Below are positions 18,801 through 28,153 of a stretch of 64,000 nucleotides of DNA, piece by piece. Under the pieces are notes generated by a model. That model had not been told where the DNA came from, did not search any database, and was given only the letters and a program-made list of their open reading frames with translations. Both the position numbers and the translations under genes were made by a program. Source of the stretch: Anthracocystis setariae (lineage: Eukaryota > Basidiomycota > Ustilaginomycetes > Ustilaginales > Ustilaginaceae); NCBI GenBank assembly GCA_928724745.1, contig CAKMXJ010000023.1:186001-250000 (forward strand), in the 5' to 3' direction. Position 1 is the first letter of the stretch; the number at the start of each line of letters is the position of its first letter.

Positions 18801-21800
18801 CGACTTGAGCTACAGCCTTGCTTGCCGCAGAACGCATCTTCCTTTCCGACTTGCCGTGGTTGCAGCTGAACACGACGAGCTTGTCAGACGACTTCGTGGC
18901 GCAAACTTCGTCGAGGCGAAACAACCTGCGGATCTGCTCCCTGTCAAGTTCCAGTACGAGACTCCAGCTGCTCGCCAGTTACCGAGCATGCAGATGCTCT
19001 TCAGCAGCATTCTTGGCCTTCAGGAGCGCTACAATGAGCTCACATCGGCGATGGTGTCCCTCGATGGGTGCGGATCTCACCAACCGGACTCCGTGATGCG
19101 GACCTGTCTAGCCTCGCTCATGGAGGATTGCGGCATCCAAGGGCTTGATGGTCCGGCGGACGAGACGGATAGTCCACCTCAAGCCTATCGTTGTATCAAG
19201 ATAAGCGACACCGCGGTGATTTGGGACGGTAAGGCAGCTGATGGTGTCGACAAGAGTGTCTATCGTGACGGTATGGAGCTTCAGAGCGAACTGCTCTCTA
19301 CGCTGTGTCGATTGCATCAGGAAGGGTATGCCATCAAGTGGATCGAGTACTTCAGACCATACCTCTTCGACTTGAGGTTCATCGAGACTTTACCCACGTA
19401 TGCATTTCATCTCCAGCAGCACTGGATGGAATACCATGATCGTAATTTGCTGCATCGCAAGGCTATCGACGATGCCACTGGATTGCAGGAGGATGGCGGC
19501 ATGACTAACGGTGGACTCGACGAAAACCTGGACTCGGCCAACGAAGCTCTTACGCAACCCTTGCTGTCAGCTCAAATCTGCGCGGATGCTGGTCTGCGAG
19601 TGTACCAGTCTGAACTCAGCGACGAGGCTGCGTTAGCTGTGCTGGCATTATCGAGCTGTTCCGGGATGGCGATCGAGCTCATGTATGAAGCGGTTCATGA
19701 GTCCTTGGGTTCTCGTGTCTCGCATAATGATCGCTCAACGCTGTGCTTGTCGGACATCAAGCTGGAACAATCGGGAGCAGCGATGCTCAAGGCGCAGACG
19801 CTCACGATCTCCGTAGACTCTGCTGCCGATATCAACAAGATCGGTGGCGGAAATATCGAGATTGCCCAGGAAGCGTTTCAGCTCGGCGCAGGCAGTTTCA
19901 AGTGGGCTGTGGAGAAAGACCTGCAGCGTCAGTGGTCGAAGCTGGGAAGTTTGGTGCTAGACAAGATTGCCAAGATCGAAGATCAAGGTGAATTGCTTCA
20001 TCATCGACTGATCTACAAGAACATTCAAAGGGATGCAACAGAGCCGACGAAATCGATCCAAAAGGTCAACATCTTGACCGGTTCTGGCGAAGTCGTGTTT
20101 CACAACCAGCTCCAAATTCCCGACGCCTTCATGGACATTGATGGCCAGTGTATCCTGCCTTTGCTCCTGTCTACGCTGGAAGATTGTGCGCGTTGGTACA
20201 GGAGTGTCTTCGGCTCGGACGCGGAGGGCGACTGCGGGATGATTGGAATTGATGAGCTCGTTCTCCATCGAGATTGGATCGAGGTCTTCAGATTCAACGC
20301 CAGGCAGGGTGGCTACTTGGTCTTTGTCTCGCCGACTTACAGAGACGAATCCCACCAGACCGACGCCGTGGTCGACATGCTACTGTTTACAGCTCAACGA
20401 CGCATGTTCGGTCAGCTTCTCGGTGTCCAAGTTGGCAAGATCGAGGCACTTGCCAAGAAAGCAGCCGCGAAGCCTGCAGAACGTCTCCCGGCGCCAGTAG
20501 CGACCAACCCTGAGACCAAAGTCTCTCTCGTTACTTCCAAAGACTCGGTTCAGAACATGCGAACGGATGCAGGTCCAGCTAAGCAGCATTCTACCAAGCC
20601 TTTGAGAGCTGACCGTGCTACCGATATGCACGCCAAAATCCTGGCCGTGCTGGCGTCAGAGCTTGGCATCTCAGTCGAGGAGATGGGGTCGAACGTCAAG
20701 TTTGCAGACCTTGGACTGGATAGTCTCATGTCTCTGGTCTGCATTTCGACGTTGGAAGGCTTGAATCTCGGGTTTGAAATTCCTCAATCGCTCTTTTTGG
20801 AGAGAGACAGTCCCGTGGAGCTGCTTGCTTGGATCCGAGAACGAGTCGGCGGCGACGACGATGTCGACTTTGATGCGGAGCCCGATCTACCCCACATTGA
20901 AGGCATCCGTGTCGGTCAAGACAATATCCAGGTCTCAGTTTCAACTCAGGACGTCGATATGGCTGGGCTTCAACCTCTGTCAGCTTCGGAAGCTGGTCCG
21001 AGCAATAGTGCCGGGGACGAGGCGATGTCGACGATCATCAAGACCATCGAGACCGAGCTCGGAATTTCGGAAGCAAGTCTCGATCCGGACGCCAATCTGG
21101 CGGATTTGGGCATGGACTCGCTCATGTCGTTACTCGTACTGGGGAATTTGTCCACTGCGCTCCCCTTTGAGCTGCCTTCTTCGCTATTCATGGATTGCAG
21201 CTCGGTTCGCGAGATTCGTTGGTTCCTGGCCGACAAGCTTGGCGCGTCGGCTGACACTTTGGCATCGCCTGCTATGGTCACTCAGCAAGCCGCCGCTCCG
21301 AAAGAAACGGTCAGGTGGGTGGTTCCGCCGGCGAAGAAGCCGGTGTTGCTGCAGAAGGGGACTGGTGGCGCGGATTTGACGCCGCTGTTTCTTTTGCCGG
21401 ATGGGTCGGGTATGTCGATGGTGTACCAGTTCTTGGTGGCGATGGATCGGCCGATGTATTCGATCAACTCTCCCTTCCTTGCCGACCCTACGGCTTGGTG
21501 TGGAGGTATCACGCAGGTGGCACAGTATTATTTGGCGAGCATGAAGCTTGTGCAGCCGGAGGGGCCGTGGTTGGTGGGAGGGTGGAGTTTTGGAGGTATG
21601 GCTGCGTTTGAGATCGCGCGCATCCTCGAAGCCTCGTCCTCGTCTTGCGGTAAGGGAAGTGATAGGGTGGCGGGATTGTTCCTGCTCGACTCGCCTTGTC
21701 CGGTGAAATACCCTCCGCTACCGATGAGCATTGTGGATTGGATCTGTACCGCGCCAGAGATCCGAGACATCGCACCACCCACGCTGTCCGAGAAACTGCT

Positions 21801-22140
21801 TCGACACTTCCAAGCTACAGTCGACAGCCTCGTCGGATACTCGCCCACCGCGCTGGCGAAGAAATCGTCGCCAAAGGTGTGGTACATGGTCGCCAACCGT
21901 GCGATCCCCGGCAACATCGCCGATATCAAACAAGCCAACCAAACCGTAAAGTGGTTGTTCACAGATCAAAGAGCTCACATCTCAGGCCCAGACGGCTGGG
22001 AAATGTACATCCACCACCCAGAAAACCTCAACGTCGTCAAGCTGGACCACGCAAACCACTTCACCATGGTTCGCCCTCCGAACGTCGCAACTCTCGTCAA
22101 CATCCTCCAACGGGCCTGCCAATCCGCATTGCAGTCGTGA
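15859..22140 (+). CDS. PKS-A: polyketide synthase with SAT, two ACPs and TE but degenerate KS, AT and PT
   Basis: A 2093-residue non-reducing-type polyketide synthase in one exon. Order: SAT (about 30-370; catalytic Cys193 in GFCTG, His334 in PYHS), KS (about 490-880), AT remnant (about 940-1165), PT-like (about 1240-1470), ACP1 (Ser1622 in GLDSL), ACP2 (Ser1754 in GMDSL) and TE (Ser1910 in GWSFGG, Asp in LLDSP, His in NHFTM). Three KS catalytic positions are changed against PKS-B: Cys to Glu662 (VDSLECS; a Cys follows one residue later), His of HGTGT to Ser796, and His of NIGH to Asn837. The AT has lost both FTGQG and GHSLG, with about 250 residues missing. The PT His and Asp appear replaced by Ser1265 and Ser1438. 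Loading, carrying and release look intact, condensation does not. The start at 15859 is the first ATG; 15880 is possible. It should need a partner, presumably PKS-B. Confidence 0.9.
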   Translation: MDETFLTMSSDSRLSSFDNICDSHDCESVKPSASPESPIIIFGSQGSDFLAGFDVILLLAKHHSELSAFLTLALKALRSELQSVANRNVCTPTRAPEKTAQRSSEVELLAVLPPFEPFSDLNTLVDFHQRTGLRDPVINGVLLCLLQTASVVAVYCAASHEPKGEDLPGEHLSSLFDAWTAITAPCSHLLGFCTGAFSALSARQLVQSKTQINLWQFFQEAVKAIRICFWVSLRSAQGRLRIVGDDPTDPWSIVVAVKEGIQLAKVYDCLSQFNQLEKRKPLDNPVPLVVTAKATNQLSIGGPSRDLERFKAHLQESFGPRCAVSPLHIFSPYHSPTLKTEADLALLDLESRDLANDGALPSSQKILWETASANVLNATNLRGALQVLIDSNLCSTADWDEMVEHLISAREHQAELSQADMRSIVSFGPGANLAADLRKRLCSHYDMAHGTSAVNVLDVPSLLRQWSTYLVQGGPTKYAQISVQPDVHGDEVVIVSMACRFPGDVRNPDQLWTCLETGRSTASEIPKHLFDIDAYYGDGVNQTMARHMHALPEIVVKSMDARLFSMSPKEIEQLDPQHRLVMLCSYEALERAGYTPDPNSPSSFDRKRIAVCVGAAWDDYRENASWNIGSYFITGNIRAFIPGHVSFSLNWEGPSISVDSLECSAVTAIQWSRRALLSGQCDVALAGAVNVLTQPQIFIAMDKEGTLSHSGTNSTFSAKLDGKTRGDGCGILLLKRRSTALQDGDKILATLPAVRTTFHGPTVDHHSNSSAQSQFLAQVISEAGLRPSQLVHIEASGYHTQAGEAAEFDAFAQLLASSKATAAPQNHRVSVASSRPNVGAGEAVSAMASVMKAVLMLEKGLVPRQISISHPSELQPSIATTCAQSALFVPTQAQLLPSIGHDGRRCILVNSLASTGCHGVIVVGAPTEDENPTLTAPNTRNVGKQSDNGAWIFLLSAKTKESGEMLKKSLIDYLQREVCLRDLSYSLACRRTHLPFRLAVVAAEHDELVRRLRGANFVEAKQPADLLPVKFQYETPAARQLPSMQMLFSSILGLQERYNELTSAMVSLDGCGSHQPDSVMRTCLASLMEDCGIQGLDGPADETDSPPQAYRCIKISDTAVIWDGKAADGVDKSVYRDGMELQSELLSTLCRLHQEGYAIKWIEYFRPYLFDLRFIETLPTYAFHLQQHWMEYHDRNLLHRKAIDDATGLQEDGGMTNGGLDENLDSANEALTQPLLSAQICADAGLRVYQSELSDEAALAVLALSSCSGMAIELMYEAVHESLGSRVSHNDRSTLCLSDIKLEQSGAAMLKAQTLTISVDSAADINKIGGGNIEIAQEAFQLGAGSFKWAVEKDLQRQWSKLGSLVLDKIAKIEDQGELLHHRLIYKNIQRDATEPTKSIQKVNILTGSGEVVFHNQLQIPDAFMDIDGQCILPLLLSTLEDCARWYRSVFGSDAEGDCGMIGIDELVLHRDWIEVFRFNARQGGYLVFVSPTYRDESHQTDAVVDMLLFTAQRRMFGQLLGVQVGKIEALAKKAAAKPAERLPAPVATNPETKVSLVTSKDSVQNMRTDAGPAKQHSTKPLRADRATDMHAKILAVLASELGISVEEMGSNVKFADLGLDSLMSLVCISTLEGLNLGFEIPQSLFLERDSPVELLAWIRERVGGDDDVDFDAEPDLPHIEGIRVGQDNIQVSVSTQDVDMAGLQPLSASEAGPSNSAGDEAMSTIIKTIETELGISEASLDPDANLADLGMDSLMSLLVLGNLSTALPFELPSSLFMDCSSVREIRWFLADKLGASADTLASPAMVTQQAAAPKETVRWVVPPAKKPVLLQKGTGGADLTPLFLLPDGSGMSMVYQFLVAMDRPMYSINSPFLADPTAWCGGITQVAQYYLASMKLVQPEGPWLVGGWSFGGMAAFEIARILEASSSSCGKGSDRVAGLFLLDSPCPVKYPPLPMSIVDWICTAPEIRDIAPPTLSEKLLRHFQATVDSLVGYSPTALAKKSSPKVWYMVANRAIPGNIADIKQANQTVKWLFTDQRAHISGPDGWEMYIHHPENLNVVKLDHANHFTMVRPPNVATLVNILQRACQSALQS

Positions 22141-22157
22141 AAAAAAAAAAAAAAAAA
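22141..22157 (+). repeat. A17 tract directly after the PKS-A stop codon
   Basis: Seventeen adenines begin at the base after the TGA stop. No 3' untranslated sequence lies between. Confidence 0.9.
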
Positions 22158-22636
22158 CACAGCTCTGTCGAACAAACATCAGCTCAAAGTCAAAGGTTGT
22201 GCAATAAATCAGCAGAAATTGTTTCCAAGATTTATTGTTTTGACACTTTTGCGAGGCGACTTTGGAAACCAACCAACCCGCTCTGAAACTCTAAGGCGGC
22301 AAAATGTGAAAACCGGATTGGCCCACTAAAAGGCTTCCCGGCCCAGCCCGGTTGGAGCGCAGACAAGAGAAGAGCGGGGTCAAGATCAGGCGCGCAATAG
22401 GGCGGGCAGCGATATCCGACCAACAGCAACTTCTTGCCTTAAGAAGGACAAGAACCAAGACTTACATTTAGCGACACCCCCAATCAAGTGGAGTGCCGAG
22501 ACACGTCAAAGCCTGGTTCAGATGCTGATCACTTGGCTTTATTCCAAATGCACCTCTTCCATACCTAATAAAATCCTCGTAGCCTACAAATAAGATTATT
22601 ACAGTCCAACCTTCTGCCCATTCTCTCCAACTACTA
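22158..22636. other. convergent intergenic region
   Basis: About 480 bp between the PKS-A stop and the Zn2Cys6 gene stop, which are convergent. AATAAA-like words occur near 22204 and 22566. No gene is seen. Confidence 0.55.
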
Positions 22637-25600
22637 CTACGCCTGCTGGGTGGCAACAAAAACCGCCGTGTTGCGCGCATTTTCCAAATCCTTCAACACC
22701 TGCTTGTAACTGCCCAACCCAGGCACGGCATGCAACATCCTACCAAACCCTTCGAGCAACACGTTAAAGTTGTCCATCAGCAGCTTGAGCTCCGCCTCGT
22801 TTCGCGGCACTGCAATCAGATGGTCCCAGATTTCGTCGTGGAGTTGGTGCGAGCTGAGTTTGAGCGAGTCCGCCACCATGGCCGGATACGGATGCCTCCA
22901 GGGAGCGTTGGCCGAGTCTTCGATCGGGATAAAGTCGTCCGGCTGCTGCGTGGCGTAGAAGGAACCCTTTCGTGCTTTGCCATCGGCGGGTTGGGCGTTG
23001 GGTGAAAGCCGTCCAATTTTGGCGGCTTCTTCCAGCTTGGCCGACTCGGCGTTGATGAGCGACGCCATGCGTGCCATCCCCAGCGCTGCGCCTCGGCCGA
23101 CAATCCTGCGTTCGACCGACGAGTGGAGCATCACCGATCGCAATGGCTGGTGTGCGACGCTGTGCACGGCGGCACCACAGGTCGGTGAGTCCTTGGACGA
23201 CACCGAAGCATTCGAGCCGTTGAGCGGAGAAGAAGTAGTCCCGACACCATTCGGGCTGTTGAAAGTCAGCGGCGAAAAGGACAAGCCAATCCCGCTCGAT
23301 GCGCGTCTTCCGTTGCCAGGCGAGGGCGTCGCCGCAGAGCGCGCCGTGTTGAATGCCTGGATCAGCTCCAACTCCTTCTGCTCTATCTTCTTGGCCAACT
23401 GCGTAAAGTGAAGCACACCCAGGTGGATGTGAATGACGAAGAATGACAGCATCGTTCGACCCTGCCTCGACAGGTGAACGAATTCGTCCAAAGCCCGCGT
23501 GATGAGCCCATCAAAGATACTGTGGAACAGCCGGATCGCCTCGAGCACATTCATAACCATCTTTTCCACCTTTTCCGAAACGATGCTGCCTCCGCCAGCA
23601 ATCAGAGCCTGCACAGGATCCGTCGTGTTGAGCAGCGTCTCCGTCGCGGTATGCAAAACACCCACGCGACGCCAGATGTACACTTCGACCGCCGTGCCCC
23701 AAGCCACTCCGAGCAAGACGATCTGCTCGTTCAATCCTCCACCTGGATTGTTGATGTTGATGATCGGCCCGCCCGGTGCATCCGGGTCGTCTCCGCCAAT
23801 GAGCACATCGAAAGGGATGGCGTTGGCAAGAGCGCCTGGATTCCTCAGCAGCGAAGGGATGAGGTCTCGCGCACAAGCGGCGCGCTCCATGATCCTCCTC
23901 GACATCTCCGTGTCGACCTGGAAGGAGCCATCAACTTCGGACTCCTCGTGCATATAGGATCCAGACGTCCCTGGGAATGCACCAGGCGGCGCCTGACGAG
24001 AAGGCAGGAGGTTGATGGCATCCTGCATCGCGAACAAAGCCTCAGCGGTGCGATCGGGAGGGCTGTTGGCGCTGCCTGGAGATGGGACCGGCCCGTGTGC
24101 GACGCCAGGATCGGTGCCAGAGCCGATACCAGATGACTGATAGACGAGGTTGTCTTCGCGCATGCTCGAACGTCGGCCTTGAGAAACGTGTGTGACGGTA
24201 TCGATTAGCAAGCCGAACCAGCCAAGCGACTCGGCCAGACCCATCAAGTCGGCAGCGATGCGGCGTTGTCTGGTCACTTCCGGGTCAGCCTGGAGCAGAG
24301 GCATCTTGGATGCTCTATCGACAGTATGTACGAGATCGCGGCACCGCTTGACAAACCACTCCAAATGTCGCGATGCCGTCTCCAGCGCAAAGGCAGCGTC
24401 TTCAGCGGCATCCGCGCCCGACCTCGATCCTCCTTCTGCCAGAGCTCCCGGTGGTGGAGCCGTGACACCGAAGAGGAACAATCCGTAGGCTATTCGACAC
24501 GAACGTCGTGGCGCCAGCTGCAGAATGAGCGATCGGGCACGCTTCCAGGCTGCCGTAGCGATTCGGTCGTGCGCATCGCGGTAGTTCTGGCCGTCGGCGG
24601 CCTTCTTGGACGCTGCATCCACCGAGCTGGACGTCATCTCATCGTCAAGGCGGAACTGGCAAGCATAAGCGAGCATGGCAGCCTTGACAGCTTCGTCAAT
24701 CATCAGATCTCTCTTGGACCTGCGCCAGCCTCCAGGACCCATGCCCATGAGGTCGGAAAAGATATCGTTGAAATGTGCATGTGCCTCTTGCTTGGAATCC
24801 GGCCCACGTGGTTGCGACGCATTGGCCTGCTGAGGCTTCTCGCCCCATACGCCCATCTCGCCTCCGAGATGGTCGAGCCCGTAGACTAGGTAGAAGAGGT
24901 TGGGCTGGTGCTCTTTCTTGGTTGAAGGGGCGTCGACGTGCCAAGAGGCCCAGAGGCGTTGCGACAGGCTCAATGCGTCCAGGCCGATGGCGCTCTTGAT
25001 GTATGCGCCGAGATCTCCATCTGTGCGCAAGGGCGAGCAGGCTCTCGACAGCCACAGATTGGCGTTAGGTTCGACCGTATGAACGTAGAGGCGCATGCGG
25101 TTGGTTGTGAGGAGAAGTGAGTCCGCCCGCTGAGCAAAGCGGACGTTTTGGCCGGTCGTAGATAGGATTTGCGACTCGTTGCGGTTCTGAAAAGCCTTGA
25201 TGAGCTGGTCCCTGGCTTCATCATTGGCATTGGGCGAGCTGCCGTCGGTGGATATCGACTTGGATCGCATGCCACGCTCAGACGAATCGTCGGCAATGGC
25301 ACGTTTCTTGCTGCTTTGCGGAGGGGGATCGTCCTTGTTGATCTGAGCTGCCTGCTTGCTTTCGCGCACAGAGTCGGCAAAGTTGGTGGTGCATTCGATT
25401 CCTCTTCGTTGGCAATTGGCACAAATCAATTTGTTGTTGGAGGAAGTGGTGCTACCTTCCGGGCCGGCATCCGACATCTTGCGCTTATCGCCAGCGTTGC
25501 CTTCCGCGGCTGGATCGTCGTCGCCTGCTGTCTGGGTGACGTCGTTACCATCAGCATCCAGACGAAGCTGAAAGTCACAACCTCGCTTGGAAGCACGACA

Positions 25601-26638
25601 CTGATCACAACTGATGTTCTGCCTTCTTCGCGTCCGACGGCGTGGTGGAACTCCGTCTCGAGAGCCGGCTGCTGCTGCTGCTGCGGAAGTGGACGAGGTG
25701 GCTTGCGTTGTGCTCATAGCTTGAGCCGCCGAGTTGGCGGCGAGAGGGTCATCCTGGACGTTGGAACGGCTTTTGTGCAGACTGTTGTCGTTTCGATCGG
25801 ATTCAGACTTGATTTCAGAGATGCGCGCAAATCCGGCATCGTCGAGGATCGCAGCAGCGGAATCGAACATTGGAGGATCACCGTTGATGCCATTTTCGTT
25901 GGTGGCCAAAGGTTCAAAGTAGCCTGCCTGGGCGAGCGAGAAGCCGTGTGCTGGATGGTTGGGCTCGAGCGCGTGAGCAGCCATGAGACCGATGTCGAGC
26001 GGTATGCTGCCGTGATTGGATAGGGCGGTGCCTGGCGGAGCAATGGAGTAGAAGGGCTCGTCAAGTGTCTGGCCAGCAATGTAGGCCTCGGCGATGGGAT
26101 CCTCGAAAGTGTTGAGATAGGCATGGCTGACTTTAGTGTTGTGCTGCTTCGGTCTCGGTGGAAGCAGAGCCTCGTGCAAGGCAGTACTGCCGTTTGGGTT
26201 GACGGGTAGTGTCGAAGGGCCGGCGGTGCCTATGCTGTGGGAAGATAGCAAGCTCGACGAATGCATGGCAGATGGTGACTGCGAAGATGGAGCGAATAAA
26301 GGTTGGGCTGGTTGAGGCAAGCCACTTGGCAAGCTCAACTGAGCATGCTGCTGCTGCAGCTGCTGGTGGTGGTGAAGGTGATGGTGGTGGTGGTGGTGCT
26401 GCTGCTGAGCGTGGATATTCGGTGGTGCCATGGCAGGTTGAAGGTGCGGATGCATCTGCGGTTGGAAGTGGTGCTGTGACTGCGCAGACATCTGGGTTGG
26501 CAAGTGCTGATTGTTGAGGCTACCAAGTTGAAGGCTGTGTGGCTGTTCTGATGGCGATTGTTGCTGCTGATCACGGTGATATTGGGGCAGAACGTGATTG
26601 GCAGCTGGTTGCCCAAACATGATTGCAGAAGACCGCAT
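22637..26638 (-). CDS. large Zn2Cys6 transcription factor
   Basis: A 1333-residue nuclear regulator from the ATG at 26638; another Met seven residues in is possible. The N-terminal 170 residues are Gln/His/Ser/Pro-rich with His and Gln runs. A basic lead (RRRTRRRQN) precedes a binuclear zinc cluster at about residues 345-420: CDQCRASKRGC, then an insertion of about 51 residues rich in Asp, Gly and Ser, then CANCQRRGIEC. Normal clusters have a much shorter loop between the third and fourth Cys. The rest (about 520-1320) is a long helical region typical of the fungal-specific regulatory domain, with low-complexity inserts. Target genes are unknown. It is convergent with PKS-A and could regulate it, but nothing in the sequence proves a link. 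Confidence 0.85.
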   Translation of the reverse strand: MRSSAIMFGQPAANHVLPQYHRDQQQQSPSEQPHSLQLGSLNNQHLPTQMSAQSQHHFQPQMHPHLQPAMAPPNIHAQQQHHHHHHHLHHHQQLQQQHAQLSLPSGLPQPAQPLFAPSSQSPSAMHSSSLLSSHSIGTAGPSTLPVNPNGSTALHEALLPPRPKQHNTKVSHAYLNTFEDPIAEAYIAGQTLDEPFYSIAPPGTALSNHGSIPLDIGLMAAHALEPNHPAHGFSLAQAGYFEPLATNENGINGDPPMFDSAAAILDDAGFARISEIKSESDRNDNSLHKSRSNVQDDPLAANSAAQAMSTTQATSSTSAAAAAAGSRDGVPPRRRTRRRQNISCDQCRASKRGCDFQLRLDADGNDVTQTAGDDDPAAEGNAGDKRKMSDAGPEGSTTSSNNKLICANCQRRGIECTTNFADSVRESKQAAQINKDDPPPQSSKKRAIADDSSERGMRSKSISTDGSSPNANDEARDQLIKAFQNRNESQILSTTGQNVRFAQRADSLLLTTNRMRLYVHTVEPNANLWLSRACSPLRTDGDLGAYIKSAIGLDALSLSQRLWASWHVDAPSTKKEHQPNLFYLVYGLDHLGGEMGVWGEKPQQANASQPRGPDSKQEAHAHFNDIFSDLMGMGPGGWRRSKRDLMIDEAVKAAMLAYACQFRLDDEMTSSSVDAASKKAADGQNYRDAHDRIATAAWKRARSLILQLAPRRSCRIAYGLFLFGVTAPPPGALAEGGSRSGADAAEDAAFALETASRHLEWFVKRCRDLVHTVDRASKMPLLQADPEVTRQRRIAADLMGLAESLGWFGLLIDTVTHVSQGRRSSMREDNLVYQSSGIGSGTDPGVAHGPVPSPGSANSPPDRTAEALFAMQDAINLLPSRQAPPGAFPGTSGSYMHEESEVDGSFQVDTEMSRRIMERAACARDLIPSLLRNPGALANAIPFDVLIGGDDPDAPGGPIININNPGGGLNEQIVLLGVAWGTAVEVYIWRRVGVLHTATETLLNTTDPVQALIAGGGSIVSEKVEKMVMNVLEAIRLFHSIFDGLITRALDEFVHLSRQGRTMLSFFVIHIHLGVLHFTQLAKKIEQKELELIQAFNTARSAATPSPGNGRRASSGIGLSFSPLTFNSPNGVGTTSSPLNGSNASVSSKDSPTCGAAVHSVAHQPLRSVMLHSSVERRIVGRGAALGMARMASLINAESAKLEEAAKIGRLSPNAQPADGKARKGSFYATQQPDDFIPIEDSANAPWRHPYPAMVADSLKLSSHQLHDEIWDHLIAVPRNEAELKLLMDNFNVLLEGFGRMLHAVPGLGSYKQVLKDLENARNTAVFVATQQA

Positions 26639-27327
26639 CGGCCCTGTACGGCTCGATGGATGCTTGCTTGGATGCTAGTATGAGCGTGGTGAGTTGGAGG
26701 ATCGCAGTCGGCGACCAAGGTGTTTGCTAGGATGGGCACGACTGGTGTAGAGCTGGATAGTCTAGGGAAGGCGCAAGATGTATACGAGCATGCCAGATCG
26801 TAGAAAAGGCGCAACGGCAATATGAGGGTGCGAGGGTGCGACGGAGAAAGCAGAGTGATCAGTACCTCCTGGTCGAATGAATAAAGCTCAGAGCGAGCGA
26901 GCGAGCGGCAACGCGGATGGCAGAGGAGATCGAACGGGATGAAGCCGATTGCAGCGTGCCGCGAGACAAGGTTAGGTAGGGCCGAGTTTTGAATGGGGAC
27001 TGCACCGATAGCTGTGAAGCGGCAAAGAGTTGAGCGCAACGATGGAACCAAAGAGGGTGGATCGAAACCTGAATTGCCGAGGTTGTTTGAGCTGATCGAG
27101 GTCGCAAGGGCAGCCGAAAGAGGTAAAACGCCGTGCAGAACAGGTATAAGAGCGATGTGATGTGTGATGCTTGATGCTTGACAAAGGTGAGCGATGATGG
27201 AGAAGGGTGTGGATTGAGATGGAATGAGAGAATAAGGTGCGATCCGAGATGAGTGGGATGAGTGGCTGAAGCGCCTTGTTGAGCGTCTTTGAGTGGCTTG
27301 AATGATTAGCGAGCTGCTAAGCTGCAG

Positions 27328-27362
<35 letters not shown>

Positions 27363-28153
27363 GCACTTAACCACACTCTCTGCTGCGCACTGGGCCTAGA
27401 ACCTACAATCCAGCCGAAAATATGGGAGAGCAAAATGTGCAAATAATTCCTTGGAAATGCGGAGAAGCCGGTACAGTACCGTCACAGTGCTGCATACAAA
27501 GCAGCCCAACAAATAGACGGTGAAATTGAAGAACAGGCTCAGTCAAAGTGGGCAACTGTGCTGTGCCGCTACTCTGTATTTGTGCAGGCTGATGCATAGG
27601 AAAATCGCCAAGGTTGCAGCTGCAGCATGAATTGCGCTTACAGTACAGCTGCAGTAGCAACGGTGCAGCGCATGTACTGTACTGTACAGTACTGTAGTCT
27701 TGAAAAATGCAAATCAAATTCAAGAAATCCATCAATCAATCAATCCAAATCGTCGGAAATGCTATTCCGGGACGGGCACATGATCAGTCGGCACACTCTA
27801 CAACTTTCTCATCGCTTGGTACGGCGGTCTAACAAAGTGGCTTTATTGCAACGCTCGCAGAGAAACCTCACAAGGATTGCCCACCAGATAGATTCCAACA
27901 GCAACTGCTTGGCCCCATCACCTTATCAAATGTGCATGTCTATCATGCAGGAAGACAGCAAAATAGCGGATTGCATGCACAATGCCATGTATCACAGTCC
28001 GTCCAAGCGTAGGGTCAGAGCGTAGTGTGCATGTACTTTTGTTACCATGACCATCGACTTGCGGATATCTACAATAATAACGTCTTTCCCACAATTCGCC
28101 CCGTCAAGTATGTGCGCCATTCTGCTTGGCATTCCTTGCTTGGATGCTGGGCA
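26639..28153. other. intergenic region upstream of the Zn2Cys6 gene
   Basis: 1.5 kb. The first 700 bp is probably the leader and promoter of the regulator; a minus-strand frame stays open across it, but codon use looks random. An (ATCA)n run covers about 27329-27361. Palindromic GTACAGTAC/TACTGTACAGTA words lie at 27470-27482 and 27673-27698. The rest, up to the end of NDC1, shows no gene. Confidence 0.5.

Noticed and set aside
26640..27330. A long minus-strand open frame upstream of the Zn2Cys6 gene
   Set aside because: It begins without an ATG and overlaps the regulator's start in another frame; composition looks like leader DNA, with no recognisable domain.
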